A stretch of 64,000 nt of DNA, taken from positions 36,310-100,309 of the forward strand of contig QRDG01000143.1 in NCBI GenBank assembly GCA_012064385.1, in the 5' to 3' direction. Origin of the DNA: Puccinellia tenuiflora (taxonomy: Eukaryota; Streptophyta; Magnoliopsida; Poales; Poaceae). Shown here piece by piece: positions 1 to 11,202 of this stretch (its first letter is position 1; every line of letters starts with the position of its first letter). A program made the translations under genes and the position numbers. The notes beneath the pieces are model-generated. The model was not told the origin of the DNA and did no database searches. It saw nothing but the letters and a program-made list of their open reading frames with translations.

Positions 1-35
1 TTCTTTGGTGCTGTTGCTGAGTTAAAGGCCATCAA

Positions 36-1083
36 CGATCTAAACTCATTTTTTATAAGTCCACCACTTTCTCTTTTCCTGTAACATAATATAGCAATAT
101 CCTTTTTTCCTATTCGGGGTAATTCGAGAAGGACGTTCAATTACTCGGCCTAGCCAGCCTAAGAAGGGCGTTCCACAACAAAAATGTCACACACACAAAA
201 GGCTCAGAAGGAATTAGCTGGTGCTTGTAGGGGTGAAAAAATAATGTGAATTATTCGACATTTTGATTAGCACGCTTTCGATGAATTCAATATAGATGTG
301 AAAATACCTGATCTGGATGAAAATGGAGATGGATGTGGGTAAATATCCGGATTAGTTTTGCAGATACAAATACAAATGTGGTAGTGAATTTTGAGTCAAA
401 TGTGGATATGGAAATGGATATATCGGTATCCAAATAAAATTGTGCCAATTACCCTACCTAAAAAAGTAACAAAGTGGTCAAATCATATTTTTCATGTGAT
501 TGAACCTGAGACTATTATGTATTATATCATTATATTTTTTATGTATACTGTTTGACTCATTATAAGACACACATGTATTATTCTGTTATATTCATTCCGT
601 TATGAATTAAGAAAACGCATGATCTCCATCTGTGTCCTCCCTAATCATCATGACGACATGGTTTTCTGAATTATGGGAGGACCTAGCATTGATTGGATCC
701 AGTGTCCTCACATAAATGACACATCATTTTCATTTCAATATGAGGTGTCACACACTAAACATACATTAGCGTGTAAGGGAGTTGGTGTTTGAGCTAAAAA
801 ATATAAAAAATTAATTAATAAATTAGTCATCGAAATGGGATGAAACTATTCCGGAATATGCAATGCAATGTTTTTAATATGGAATTTCTTACATCTTTAT
901 GCGTGGTTTGAATTTTAAGTTTAAAAATGTTTGTGTTATGTGATATTATGTTAGACGAGTCTACATGAGATATTTATATATATAAACTAGCATTGTTGTT
1001 TCAAATTGTTTAGGGGGGGGGGGGGCATGGCCCCCATACTACCAGACTACATATTTTACTAATTATCTTGTTTGGAGATGGTG
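36..1083. repeat. Direct repeat copy A, ~1.05 kb, unidentified
   Basis: This stretch is repeated in the same orientation at about 11203-12261. Homology begins at the shared text acgatctaaactc and ends just after gagatggtg. A poly-G run followed by catggcccccat lies near its right end in both copies. No coding sequence is visible. The ends show no TG..CA, and no primer-binding site or polypurine tract adjoins them, so they do not look like an LTR pair. It is probably a repeat family inserted twice or a segmental duplication. Confidence 0.8.
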
Positions 1084-1268
1084 AGGTGCGCCGCCTTGGG
1101 GACGGAGGTGGCGGCGTCGAGGTGCGGCTCGGCGATGGAGGTCGCGGCGTCGAGGTGCGTGGACACCTCATAGGTGAGGGAGGTGTTGCTGACGGAGGTT
1201 GTCGGAGTCGAGATGACAATCAGGGCGACGAGGATTAGGAGGACGGAGAGGGGAGGTGGCGCTGCCAT
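1059..1268 (-). pseudogene. Possible truncated small secreted-protein gene
   Basis: A 69-codon minus-strand frame opens with a signal-peptide-like start: Met, a proline-rich stretch and a hydrophobic core of about 14 residues ending near position 22. The rest contains HLDAATS twice. The last residues (from about TISKQDN) are read out of repeat copy A, so the natural 3' end seems to have been replaced. GC content rises sharply here relative to both sides. I do not recognise the family. It could be a first exon left behind after rearrangement, or a chance frame. Confidence 0.3.
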
Positions 1269-1451
1269 GGCTGTGGAGTGGAGTGGGTGTGCTCTTATGA
1301 GATGGAGGAGGGGGTGGGGGATTATAGAAGCGCACGATGCGGGAGGTCCTGCGTTTACCGCTGCATTTTCTACCTAGTAGCAGGGAAAATTAAGAGGAAG
1401 CTAGATTGAATTTATTTCTATATTTTTTTGATAAAGAATTTATTTCTAGCT

Positions 1452-1569
1452 AGTAGCAGGGAACCTGAGAAGTTGGGTATGGATGGGGGCTAATAGTTTT
1501 GATCATGCGTCTATCCATGACACAATTGCTACTAGTAGTCATTCTGATGATGATGATGGGGCCTTTGAT
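1452..1569 (+). pseudogene. LINE ORF1 fragment, upstream of the CACTA insertion
   Basis: The frame ending ...HSDDDDGAFD at 1569 continues after the CACTA element, at 9170, as ACIKVLTSFGGGFKKNFPW followed by a stop. This requires removal of the CACTA and one GAT duplication. The conserved endonuclease of LINE ORF2 then starts at 9322. I infer that this is the tail of LINE ORF1. The 5' end is truncated. A short sequence, ctagtagcagggaa, is repeated near 1374 and 1449 at the junction. Confidence 0.5.
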
Positions 1570-2179
1570 CACTACAAGAAATTTGCTGATTGGTGACTCT
1601 CCATTTCGGTCACTAAAAAGTCACGAAGTTCCAGTCATGACCCCTCCGTGACCAAAAACCAATGGTCACATACCGGGCGACTAAAACGATCGATCATGAC
1701 CTTCTTAGTAAAATGGTCATTACCGTCTGTGACCAAATTAGAGGGTCATAACATTTATGACCAATTTTTTTGGTCATGCGCTATCTGTCATGGCCACGTC
1801 ACATCCTACGTGGACAATCCTATGTGGCAATATTGTGACCAAATCAGAAGGTCATTGATCGGAATCAGCCCAACCCAGATTGGTGTTTTCTATGGGCCAA
1901 GCACAACAATTCAACCCATTAATATATTTTTCCCTGTCAATTTTGGTCAGCTACGCGTGGGCCTACTCTATCATTTTAGGCTTTTTATTTTCAGTCCGTG
2001 GCCTATTTGGCCCAACAGATTATATTTTTTCTTTTTCTATAAGTGGGTTTACTTTTCAGGTGGGTCCCAACATGCAGGCTAGACCGTGGTTTTCACATAT
2101 CATTTTTCCAATACTGAAAATAAATGAAAGTCAAACTGAGCAAACTGCCAACTTGGCAAATTATAATCAAACATAATTC

Positions 2180-5028
2180 ACATCGAGTTTACAACGAATC
2201 ATAATTCACATCAAGTTTACAACAAATCAATAGTTCACATCAGACATCCAGTTACCAAAACACAACTAAATGGAAGAATCTAACAAGATATTAAAGTATA
2301 ACTAGCTAAAATGAGCTAGATGTCTAAGCTTCTTGCCGTCGATCTTTGTCATGGAGCTCACAACGAAACAGGAACAACTGCCGACATCTGCATGTTAGAA
2401 ACAAAATGGTTAGAAACAATATAAAATACAACGATAACAATAAACAATATTTGCACCAATAATATCACAGGAAACTCCATATTGCAGGACTGCACTATTC
2501 ACCGTTCATAAGCCAGCAAAGTGAGGTCTTGCATAGAGGCATCATGCAAAATTAAGTAAAATGATAGTATGTTTTTCTCATATAGAGATTTACCCCTCGA
2601 TAGTAGCATGAAAGGGTCCTCCGTATGAAAGGGTCCTCAGTACCAGACCTAAACAAATAAGCAATTAACTATTTGAAAATTAGCTTCCATTTTACTTCAT
2701 TTTTAAAATCAAGTACATTCACTTCTATAACAATAGTAGTCCACTCCAGATTCAAGCAAAGGCTCTCCAGCGAAACATGTGATCAGCAAGTCGTAAAATT
2801 ATCCTACTCCAACCGACAGAAGTGCCCAAAGGTGGGATTTTACCTGAAGTAAACAAGGTATGTCCCTGAGGTCCGGCAGCTTGCTGGCATTGCAGCCGGT
2901 GACTAGGGTTCGGATGATCCCTGCAGGCAAGCTCGTATGATGTTACTCCAAGAAAGAGCGAGCGATGTAAGCCGTCAGTAGTATAACCAGACCATGATTT
3001 GAGAAAGCATGTACACAAATAACAGTATTTTATTATTGCAGCTCTTTAAACTAGACTATTTAAAATAGCATTCACATGGTGATTCATTTTATATACTCAT
3101 ACTGATAGAATGAAACCAAATAGCTTACAATGGAAGATCAATGCTACAACTACATAGTGTAGCTACTTATAGTTATCACTTATAACTCTAACCTCACATG
3201 GAGGAGGATTAGCATACGGCAATCATCAAGTAATTTAGCTACCACTGCATACTGCCGCTAGTACCACAGAATGAATAGACAACTTTAACTGGAAACAAAG
3301 ACAATGTTTAGGTTTGGCATAACGTTATATTGTTCAAATCTTGCAAAGGACATCTGCCAATAATTTTTCAAAGTACCAACAAATTGTATAATTTCTAACC
3401 AACTAAGATGGTATACAACAGACATGACTACAAATGGAGCATCATGGCACAACACGAAACCATATATTGCAAGGTAGAGCTGGAGCACCCACCTGAACTG
3501 CAGCTCGGCAGTAACCATATATATAGGCGAGCACCACAACTTAGTTGGGCACGCCAAAAAAGAGACCATGTCCTCAACAACAATCAGGTGTACCTGCATC
3601 AACCAGAGGCACCAAAACTGAGAACTGTTAGCAAAATTTAGATCAGACAGAAGTTTAAAATATAAGTACACCATATGTGGAGCAAATATTATTGGTTATG
3701 ATTGGGTTCACAAGGGCCAGGGCAGACGAGGTTGAGATATTAAGACACCATTCGAACTTTAGTTAAGATGGAACAAGATTAAACTTTCAAACTCTGAAGA
3801 TTGAAGCCCTAACCTCACTGTCTAAGGAATGCAACCAGCAGGCATGTCTTAAGTTGACTACTAGTTGAAGGAACATTTTAGCGTCACCAACACATGTCCA
3901 GTGGACTGACCAACAATTCAGGAGCGATGTGCATTACTTGTTCTTATTCAGTTACTAGATTACTAATACTGTTGAACAAAATGCACATGGTATCATCCAT
4001 CTATTTTAAGTTATGAACAATAGTAAACCTAAAAGCATGATCTGGGTACGGGGATCACACAACACCTGGATTTCACATTGTCTACAGGGTAAACATCCAG
4101 GTGGTGATGTTGAGCAGCTTGGTGGGCGTCCTCACGGGCCGTTCACCCTCATGCTGCAGGTGAGGTCGGAGACGCCGGATCGATGCAGGACACCAGCTCC
4201 GTTAGGTTCCATCCATGCTACGGTGAGGCTCCATCCTCAGACCATGGGCACCTGCAGAGAGAGATATACAGATCGATAAACCGAGACATAGAAGGAGTGG
4301 GGGAAGAGAGAGAGGCAGCCAGATCGGGGGAACCCTAGCCAGGAGCTGGAGAGAGTGAGGACGGGACTGACCGGATGTGGTGCAGATCTGTGCCGAGGAT
4401 GTTGGAGAGGAGGCGCGGAACGAGCTCAGACTCCCTGCCGGCGGTGGGTCGCGTGCTGGCCGCGAGGAGGAAGAACGAGGAAGGAGGGGATGCGGTTCCA
4501 ACTCGTGCGCCGTCGCCTCACAGAGGGCGCCGCCTAGAGCCCATCGACAGAACTGCGCACTAGCCAATGATGCACGCAGTGCCGGCGAGAGGCCTGGAGG
4601 ACGCCGGCGCCTTCCGTCTTCGGTCACGCAGTGGCTCGTCGCAGCCGTGCATATTTCGGGGTGTAAGTGAGGAACGGATCTGGATCGTGGTTGGGTGGGT
4701 GGGGTGGGTGTCCGTCCAGCGCGAGGCCGCGGTCTCCTTTCACGGCGAGGCCGGCCTCGAAGACACGCAGTACGACGTGCTTGCCTTCCACCATGGTGAG
4801 GCGGCGCTCGCAGGCCAAGGGGATGGGAAAAGATCTAGGGTTTGCGGGCACACGCGGGGGTCGACGCCCGACGATCTGGTTTTATACCAGACGTGCCGCT
4901 CCGGGCCATTGGATCGGCATCCGACGGCTCAGGCTGCTTCAGCCACTGTCTAACGGGCCCAATAGAGCTGGGCTGGGCTAGTTTCGGCCCAGTTCGCTAG
5001 AATAGTTATTATGGCAAAAAAAAATGAA
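2180..5028. other. CACTA interior with GC-rich, gene-like but unidentified segment
   Basis: From about 2180 to 4060 the sequence is AT-rich and I see no gene. From about 4080 to 4960 it becomes GC-rich with several short overlapping frames on both strands and splice-like text (ctgcaggtgaggt near 4155), resembling captured exon material. No frame shows a recognisable domain. A captured host gene fragment is possible but unproven. Confidence 0.3.
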
Positions 5029-8000
5029 CCAAATATTTTATGTACAAATAACCAAATATTCGTGTGTCAAAGGTTTCCATATGCATCTCATAAAAAAGAC
5101 AAATTTATGCCGATTCGGTTGGAACCGGGTCTAATTTGAACTACAACTGCCTCGTAGTTTGCTCGTAATATTTTGAAAAGGTAATTTTTAGGTACACAAC
5201 AATCTATTTCAACAGTGATATGCGAATACTTTCGCAAGATTCGACCCCTAGCTAAGAACGGTTGTGTCGTCAATTTTGATCACATTTTGAAATCAGCATG
5301 AAAATTTCAAAAAAAATCAAAATAATGGAAATCCTTCGCAATATGTCGTTATATGTGACCTAGTTTTGAGGAAAAATAATAAACTTGGAATACAGCAAAT
5401 ATATTGAAAAAGAGTTCTCAGAAATGAGCTACTCCCTCCGATCCATAAAAAGTGTCGCCCACTTAGTACAAAGTTTGAACTAACTTAGTACAAAATGAGC
5501 GACACTTTTTATGGATCGGAGGGAGTACCATGAACGAAGATTCATGACTTTCAGGCCAAATGACGAATGTTATGATGACATTCATGGCATAGTTTGTTTA
5601 AATATGTCCATATTATACACAAGCGTGCATCTTGGAATGGAGAACAATGTTGCCGAAGAAAGGTTTCACTTTCTTTGAACAAAAAATTCATTTTTCATTT
5701 TCCGAGTGCCGAAAATGGGTTGTTTTGTGAAGCAACTACCAAAAATATGTTATAAAATTGGATCACACCAATTTTATAAAATAATATACCATATTTTGCG
5801 TACAAATAACCAAATATTTCTGTGCCAAATGTTTCCATGCGCGTCTCATCAGAAAGGCAAATTTCTGCAAATTCGGTTGGAACCGGGTCAAATTTGAACT
5901 ACAACTGCCTCGTAGTTTGCTCGTGATTTTTTGAAAAAATAATTTTTAGGTACACAACTATCTATTTCATCAGTGATACGCGAATACTTTCGCAAGATTC
6001 GCCCTGGCAAAGAACGGTTGTGACGTCAATTTTGACCGCATTTTGAAATCAGCATGAAAAATTCAAAAAAAAAAACAAAATAATGGAAATCCTTCGCAAT
6101 GTGTCGTTATATGTGACCTAGTTTTTAGGAAAAATAATAAACTGGGAATACAGCAAATATATTGAAAAAGTGTTCTAAAAAATGAGCTACCATGAACGAA
6201 GATTCATGACTTTCAGGCCAAATAACGAATGTTATGATGACATTCATGGCATAGTTTGTTTAAATATGTCCATATTATACACAAGCGTGCATCTTGGAAT
6301 GGAGAACAATGTTGCCGAAGAAATGTTTCACTTTCTTTGAACAAAAAATTCATTTTTCATTTTTCGAGTGCCGAAAATGGGTTGTTTTGTGAAGCAACTA
6401 CCAAAAATATGTTATAAAATTGGATCACACCAATTTTATAAAATAATGTACCATATTTTGCGTACAAATAACCAAATATTTCTGTGCCAAATGTTTCCAT
6501 GCGCGTCTCATCAGAAAGGCAAATTTCTGCAAATTCGGTTGGAACCGGGTCAAATTTGAACTACAACTGCCTCGTAGTTTGCTCGTGATTTTTTGAAAAA
6601 ATAATATTTAGGTACACAACTATCTATTTCATTAGTGATAAGCGAATACTTTCGCAAGATTCGACCCCTGGCTAAGAACGGTGGTGACGTCAATTTTTAC
6701 CACATTTTGAAATCAGCATGAAAAATTCAAAAAAAATCAAAATAATGGAAATCCTTCGCAATGTGTCGTTATATGTGACCTAGTTTTTAGGAAAAATAAT
6801 AAACTGGGAATACAGCAAATATATTGAAAAAGTGTTCTAAAAAATGAGCTACCATGAACGAAGATTCATGACTTTCAGGCCAAATAACGAATGTTATGAT
6901 GACATTCATGGCATAGTTTGTTTAAATATGTCCATATTATACACAAGCGTGCATCTTGGAATGGAGAACAATGTTGCCGAAGAAAGGTTTCACTTTCTTT
7001 GAACAAAAAATTCATTTTTCATTTTCCGAGTGCCGAAAATGGGTTGTTTTGTGAAGCAACTACCAAAAATATTTTATAAAATTGGATCAAACCAATTTTA
7101 TAAAATAATACACCATATTTTATGTACAAATGACCAAATATTTGTGTGCCAAATGATTCCATGCGTATCTCATCAAAAAGACAAATTTCTGCCAATTCGG
7201 TTGGAACCGGGTCAAATTTGAACTACAACTGCCTCGTAGTTTGCTCGTGATTTTTTGAAAAAATAATATTTAGGTACACAACTATCTATTTCATTAGTGA
7301 TAAGCGAATACTTTCGCAAGATTCGACCCCTGGCTAAGAACGGTGGTGACGTCAATTTTGACCACATTTTGAAATCAGCATGAAAAATTCAAAAAAAATC
7401 AAAATAATGGAAATCCTTCGCAATGTGTCGTTATATGTGACCTAGTTTTTAGGAAAAATAATAAACTGGGAATATAGCAAATATATTGAAAAAGTGTTAT
7501 CAGAAATGAGCTACCATGAACGAAGATTCATGACTTTCAGGCCAAATGACGAATGTTATGATGACCTTCATGGCATAGTTTGTTTAAATATGTACATATT
7601 ATACACAAGCGTGCATCTTGGAATGGAGAACAATGTTGCCGAAGAAAGTTTTCACTTTCTCTGAACAAAAAATTCATTTTTCATTTTCCGAGTGCCGAAA
7701 ATGGGTTGTTTTGTGAAGCAACTACCAAAAATATGTTATAAAATTGGATCACACCAATTTTATAAAATAATGTACCATATTTTGCGTACAAATAACCAAA
7801 TATTTCTGTGCCAAATGTTTCCATGCGCGTCTCATCAGAAAGGCAAATTTCTGCAAATTCGGTTGGAACCGGGTCAAATTTGAACTACAACTGCCTCGTA
7901 GTTTGCTCGTGATTTTTTGAAAAAATAATTTTTAGGTACACAACTATCTATTTCATCAGTGATACGCGAATACTTTCGCAAGATTCGCCCTGGCAAAGAA

Positions 8001-8057
8001 CGGTTGTGACGTCAATTTTGACCGCATTTTGAAATCAGCATGAAAAATTCAAAAAAA
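5029..8057. repeat. Tandem array, 662-bp unit, about 4.4 copies
   Basis: The same 63-codon frame recurs at 5706, 6368, 7030 and 7692, giving an exact 662-bp period. A further partial unit lies on the left from about 5029, and the array breaks off near 8057. Units differ by scattered substitutions; the third is the most divergent in the segment near 7090-7190. The recurring frame is a by-product of the repeat, without a recognisable domain. Each unit contains a short inverted repeat (aaaattggatcacaccaatttt). Confidence 0.95.
5432..5525. mobile_element. Stowaway MITE, 94 bp, TA target duplication
   Basis: The element has perfect 27-bp terminal inverted repeats beginning CTCCCTCCGATCC, flanked by TA on both sides (5430-5431, 5526-5527), the signature of Stowaway/Tc1-mariner MITEs. 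The equivalent position in the other array units (near 6189, 6851 and 7513) reads gagctaccatg with a single TA. These are therefore empty sites that define the insertion exactly. Confidence 0.95.
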
Positions 8058-8628
8058 AATCAATTTTGACCGTCTTTTGAAATCAATGTTCGAATTTGAA
8101 TAAATACCATTGTATTATTTAAAACCCAAATTTCAGAAGTGTATGTTTGCATTTCATCATGAAAATATTTGAAAATCCTGCATTTTTTTAGTCTTCAAAA
8201 CCCAAAACATTTGAATTTGAAAGAATAATCACAAAATTGTATTTCAAATTCTTCAACCCTATGTAAGGCAATATATAAGCTTAGTGGGATTTTATATTTT
8301 ATGTTTCATAAAAACAGTCCCTGATAGTCCACAATGACAGAGGGCATATTTACAAAATTTACTTGGTTGAAATCGGAGTTCAAAATCGAAAGTTATAAAA
8401 GAAAACACAAAAGAATGAAATAAAAAAACTGCCGAGCCCGAGCCGGCCCAGCCCAATAGAGCGGCCAAACTAGACAACCGGCCCATTCCCAGCGAAGTAT
8501 GATACCCTAATAAAAAAACCCACCGAAGTATAAAAATGTTAAAAGAAAAAAGGCCTCCTCAGTCCAGGCCCAGCGCAGAATGTTTGTTTAAAATGGTGTA
8601 GTGCGTTCAGCCAACATGAACGCAATCC

Positions 8629-8690
8629 TGGCCTGGTGGTGGTTATTCCATGCGCTAGAAGAGAGGTCGTGGGTTCGACTCCCCGGCTCT
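8629..8690 (+). other. tRNA-like segment with A- and B-box motifs
   Basis: The text tggcctggtggtgg resembles a pol III A box, and ggttcgactcc at 8672-8682 matches the B-box consensus, about 30 nt downstream. The acceptor stem does not close convincingly, so this is not called a functional tRNA gene. It is more likely a tRNA-derived SINE head or relic carried in the CACTA element. Confidence 0.4.
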
Positions 8691-8729
8691 TTCATTTTGC
8701 TAGTTCCTTCGTAGCGTGCCGTAGCGCGG

Positions 8730-8862
8730 GTCTGCACGGGTCCCACATGTCAGGGCGTACCACGTGGCGCTATTGCGCGGGTCCCACATGTCAGGCATCC
8801 CACGTGGCGCTATTGCGCGGGTCCGCCCGTGTGTCAGGACGTCCCACGTGGCGCTGTGTGGC
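8730..8862. repeat. Short GC-rich tandem repeat in CACTA right subterminal region
   Basis: About three imperfect copies of a 50-60-bp unit, built on cgcgggtcccacatgtcagg and ccacgtggcgctattg, follow one another. They lie just inside the right subterminal repeats of the CACTA element. Confidence 0.7.
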
Positions 8863-9169
8863 AGACACGTAAGCAAAAAATGCCAAATAGATATGACACA
8901 TTGGCGAAATTTGTGACGTGGCATTTCACAAACAAATAAAATGGTGGTAATCAGGTAAAAATAGTGAACTAAATTAGTACTATTTGTATTATGACCAATT
9001 AATGTAAAGAGACCGTGACCTTTCGGAGTAAAATGGTCGTTATGTTTTTAGGTTTGGACCCTCACAAACGCCTTATGACTAATTGATTCGAAATGGTCAC
9101 AAATCTATGACCAATTTTTTTAGGGTCACTGACAAAAGGTCATTAGTTGACATATTTCTTGTAGTGGAT

Positions 9170-9229
9170 GCTTGTATTAAAGTTCTAACTTCCTTTGGTG
9201 GTGGTTTCAAAAAAAACTTCCCTTGGTAG
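9170..9229 (+). pseudogene. LINE ORF1 fragment, downstream of the CACTA insertion
   Basis: This continues the frame interrupted at 1569, reading ACIKVLTSFGGGFKKNFPW and then TAG at 9227-9229. It lies about 90 bp ahead of the LINE ORF2 endonuclease, the normal ORF1-ORF2 order. Confidence 0.5.
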
Positions 9230-9321
9230 ATTGAATAGATAAAGAACTTCTATTTGTACTGGTAGATTTAGTATACATAGATTCAGTGATACAAATATAG
9301 ATAGGAAATTAAATTTCTGGT

Positions 9322-9897
9322 ATGGTTGGTGCTTTTTGGAATAGTAGGGGCATAAAAGATGTAGATAAACGCTTAAGGTTTGGAGATTCTGTGAAAGATT
9401 TGAACATTACTTTATTTGGCTTGTCGGAAACTAAGAAGGAGACTATTCATATGGCATGGTTAAGTGATTTATCTGGTAGGAAAAACTTTATTTGGCACGT
9501 TGTTCCTTCTAAGGGTTTGGCAGGAGGCTTGGCTTTAGGTGTCAATGAAGATTTCTTTGATGTTATTGATTTTAGTGAAGATGATTATTGTATTAGGATG
9601 CTGGTTAAGGAGAAAATGTTTGGTTTTATGTGGAATCTGGTCACTGTTTACGGTGTAGCACATAAGAAAGACAAAGAAAAGTATTTTGTAGAATTTGCCC
9701 AAGTGTTAATTAAACCGTGACGATTTTCCTTTTATGTTGGGAGGGGATGTTAATATTATACATTAGGCTAGTGAGAGTAATAAAAACAGATGTTCTAGAT
9801 GGACTGATAATTTTAATGCTATCATCGAGCATTGGGACTTGAGAGATCTAGACTTTGTAGGCAGATGCTTTTGTTTCTGGACCAACAGTTACGCAAT
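9322..9897 (+). pseudogene. LINE ORF2 endonuclease domain, truncated and frameshifted
   Basis: The first 132 codons carry hallmarks of the AP-endonuclease domain of plant L1-type LINEs. WNSRGI lies near the start, LSETK supplies the catalytic Glu, and a VTVYG motif lies near the end. The open frame stops at 9718-9720. A shift of one base restores homologous-looking text (FPFMLGGDVNII, then a TAG, then FNAIIEHWDLRDLDFVG and FCFWTN) up to about 9897, after which unrelated sequence begins. Reverse transcriptase is absent. It is therefore a dead, 3'-truncated copy with at least one frameshift and one internal stop. The enzyme would nick target DNA for target-primed reverse transcription. Confidence 0.75.
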
Positions 9898-10054
9898 CCC
9901 TATATCTCGCTCGCTCCGAGTCCTAACTCGGACTCGCTTACGTGGCGGAGCGGATGGGCCGGCCCAGTAAGGTGCTTGAGCGTTCATGTTTTTTCTTTTT
10001 TTCTTTTTCCTGTTTTCATTTCTTCTTCTTTCTTTCTTTTACAAAAATAAATAA
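9898..10054. other. Unidentified repeat-like segment
   Basis: A GC-rich piece (gctccgagtcctaactcgg...gggccggcccag) is followed by a pyrimidine-rich tail. I see no gene; it abuts the truncated LINE. Confidence 0.3.
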
Positions 10055-10580
10055 TTTTCAAATCTGAACCATTTTTCAAAAAAAAAATCCGAACCCTTTT
10101 TGAGAATGTATTTTTTTTAAATATGAATCATTTTCAAAATGAACAGTTTTCAAATATGAACCATTTTCAAATATGAACAATTTTGAGATACGAACCATTT
10201 TCAAAAAAAAAATTTAGTTCACTATTATTTTCGGTTCTCCTGATTTCTTGATTCAATATTATTCTTCGATTCACCGGAATTTTTGCTTCACTATTATTTT
10301 TGGTTCATCTGAATTTTGGTTCCTTTTCGGTTCACTAATATTTCCAGTTCACGCGCATTTTTGGTTTACTATTATTTTTTGTTCACCCAAATTTTCATTC
10401 ACTATTATTTTTGGTTTACCTGAATTTTGGTTGTTTTAGGTTCACTACTATTTTCGGTTCACCGGCATTTTTTGTTCACTATTATTTTTGTTTCACCGAC
10501 ATTTTTGGTTCACTATTATTTTCGATTTACCGTTATTTCTGGTTCACTACTAATGTTTGGTTCATCCAAATTTTCGTTTT
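10055..10580. repeat. Degenerate simple repeat with strand-switching motif
   Basis: The left part (about 10055-10215) repeats aaatatgaaccattttc. The right part (about 10215-10580) repeats ggttcactattatttttggtt every 25-45 bp. Since gaacc and ggttc are reverse complements, the two halves are crudely inverted. The short frames here are artefacts of the repeat. Confidence 0.7.
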
Positions 10581-11202
10581 TCCTTTTGTTTTAAATTTTT
10601 TAATGTTAAGATATTAAAATGTTAGAATTTCCAAAAAAATATTTGGAATTAAAACGTTATTAAAATGTTTGGGATTAAAATGTTTGAATTTTGAAAATGT
10701 TGTTTTTTTGTCTACCATGAATTTTACAAACGTGGTAGATATTAAATACTATATGTAACCAAGAATCCTATATCTAGATTGGATGGCAATTGACCAATAG
10801 TCAGATATTATGTATTTATGTATATGCAATGGCGGAGGTTACTGCAAGTTGGGGAGAGGGGATGTGTGTGTGTGTGTGTGGGCACCGCCCCCCTTGGTTA
10901 AAACTACGAAATAAGATAAGAAGGGCTTATATCCCCTCAAGTATTTCTATTTTCGTTTTCGCCTTCCCTAAGATTCTCGTGTACCTCCTTGTCCTCTATT
11001 TTCCGTTCCTTCAAGGGGTTAGAAATTACAGTTGCAGCGGCAATCGGTAGCAAAAGTCCATTTTTCTTACCAACTAGATTTCCCTTTTCTCAACAAGTAG
11101 ATATGTTCTTTGTGCAACCACAAATGAAAGTATTTATTAGTTCTTCCTGCTAATTGTATACTTTTTGCATTTAAGTTTTTGGATTGAAAGGCTTGTAATA
11201 TA
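10581..11202. other. AT-rich spacer, no gene seen
   Basis: Apart from a short (GT)n run at about 10864-10880, I see no coding, RNA or element structure in this stretch. Confidence 0.5.

Larger units (their letters stand above)
1570..9166. mobile_element. Non-autonomous CACTA transposon with GAT target-site duplication
   Basis: The left end is CACTACAAGAAAT and the right end is its inverted counterpart ATTTCTTGTAGTG, at 9154-9166. The element is flanked by the 3-bp duplication GAT at 1567-1569 and 9167-9169, as expected for CACTA (En/Spm) elements. Both subterminal zones carry many short ggtcat/atgacc motifs (about 1600-1860 and 8980-9145), the usual pattern of transposase-binding repeats. 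No TNPD or TNPA coding sequence is present in the 7.6 kb, so it would depend on transposase supplied in trans. The interior holds gene-like GC-rich DNA, a 662-bp tandem array, a Stowaway MITE and a tRNA-like segment. Confidence 0.9.

Noticed and set aside
5706..7883. Four identical-looking 63-residue proteins as a repeated gene
   Set aside because: They are the same non-coding repeat unit read four times; substitutions do not favour synonymous sites and no domain or initiation context is evident.
5029..8057. CRISPR-like array
   Set aside because: The units are 662 bp with no unique spacers, in a plant nuclear transposon.
8629..8690. A functional tRNA gene
   Set aside because: Box motifs are present, but the acceptor and anticodon stems do not pair convincingly, and it sits in a transposon.
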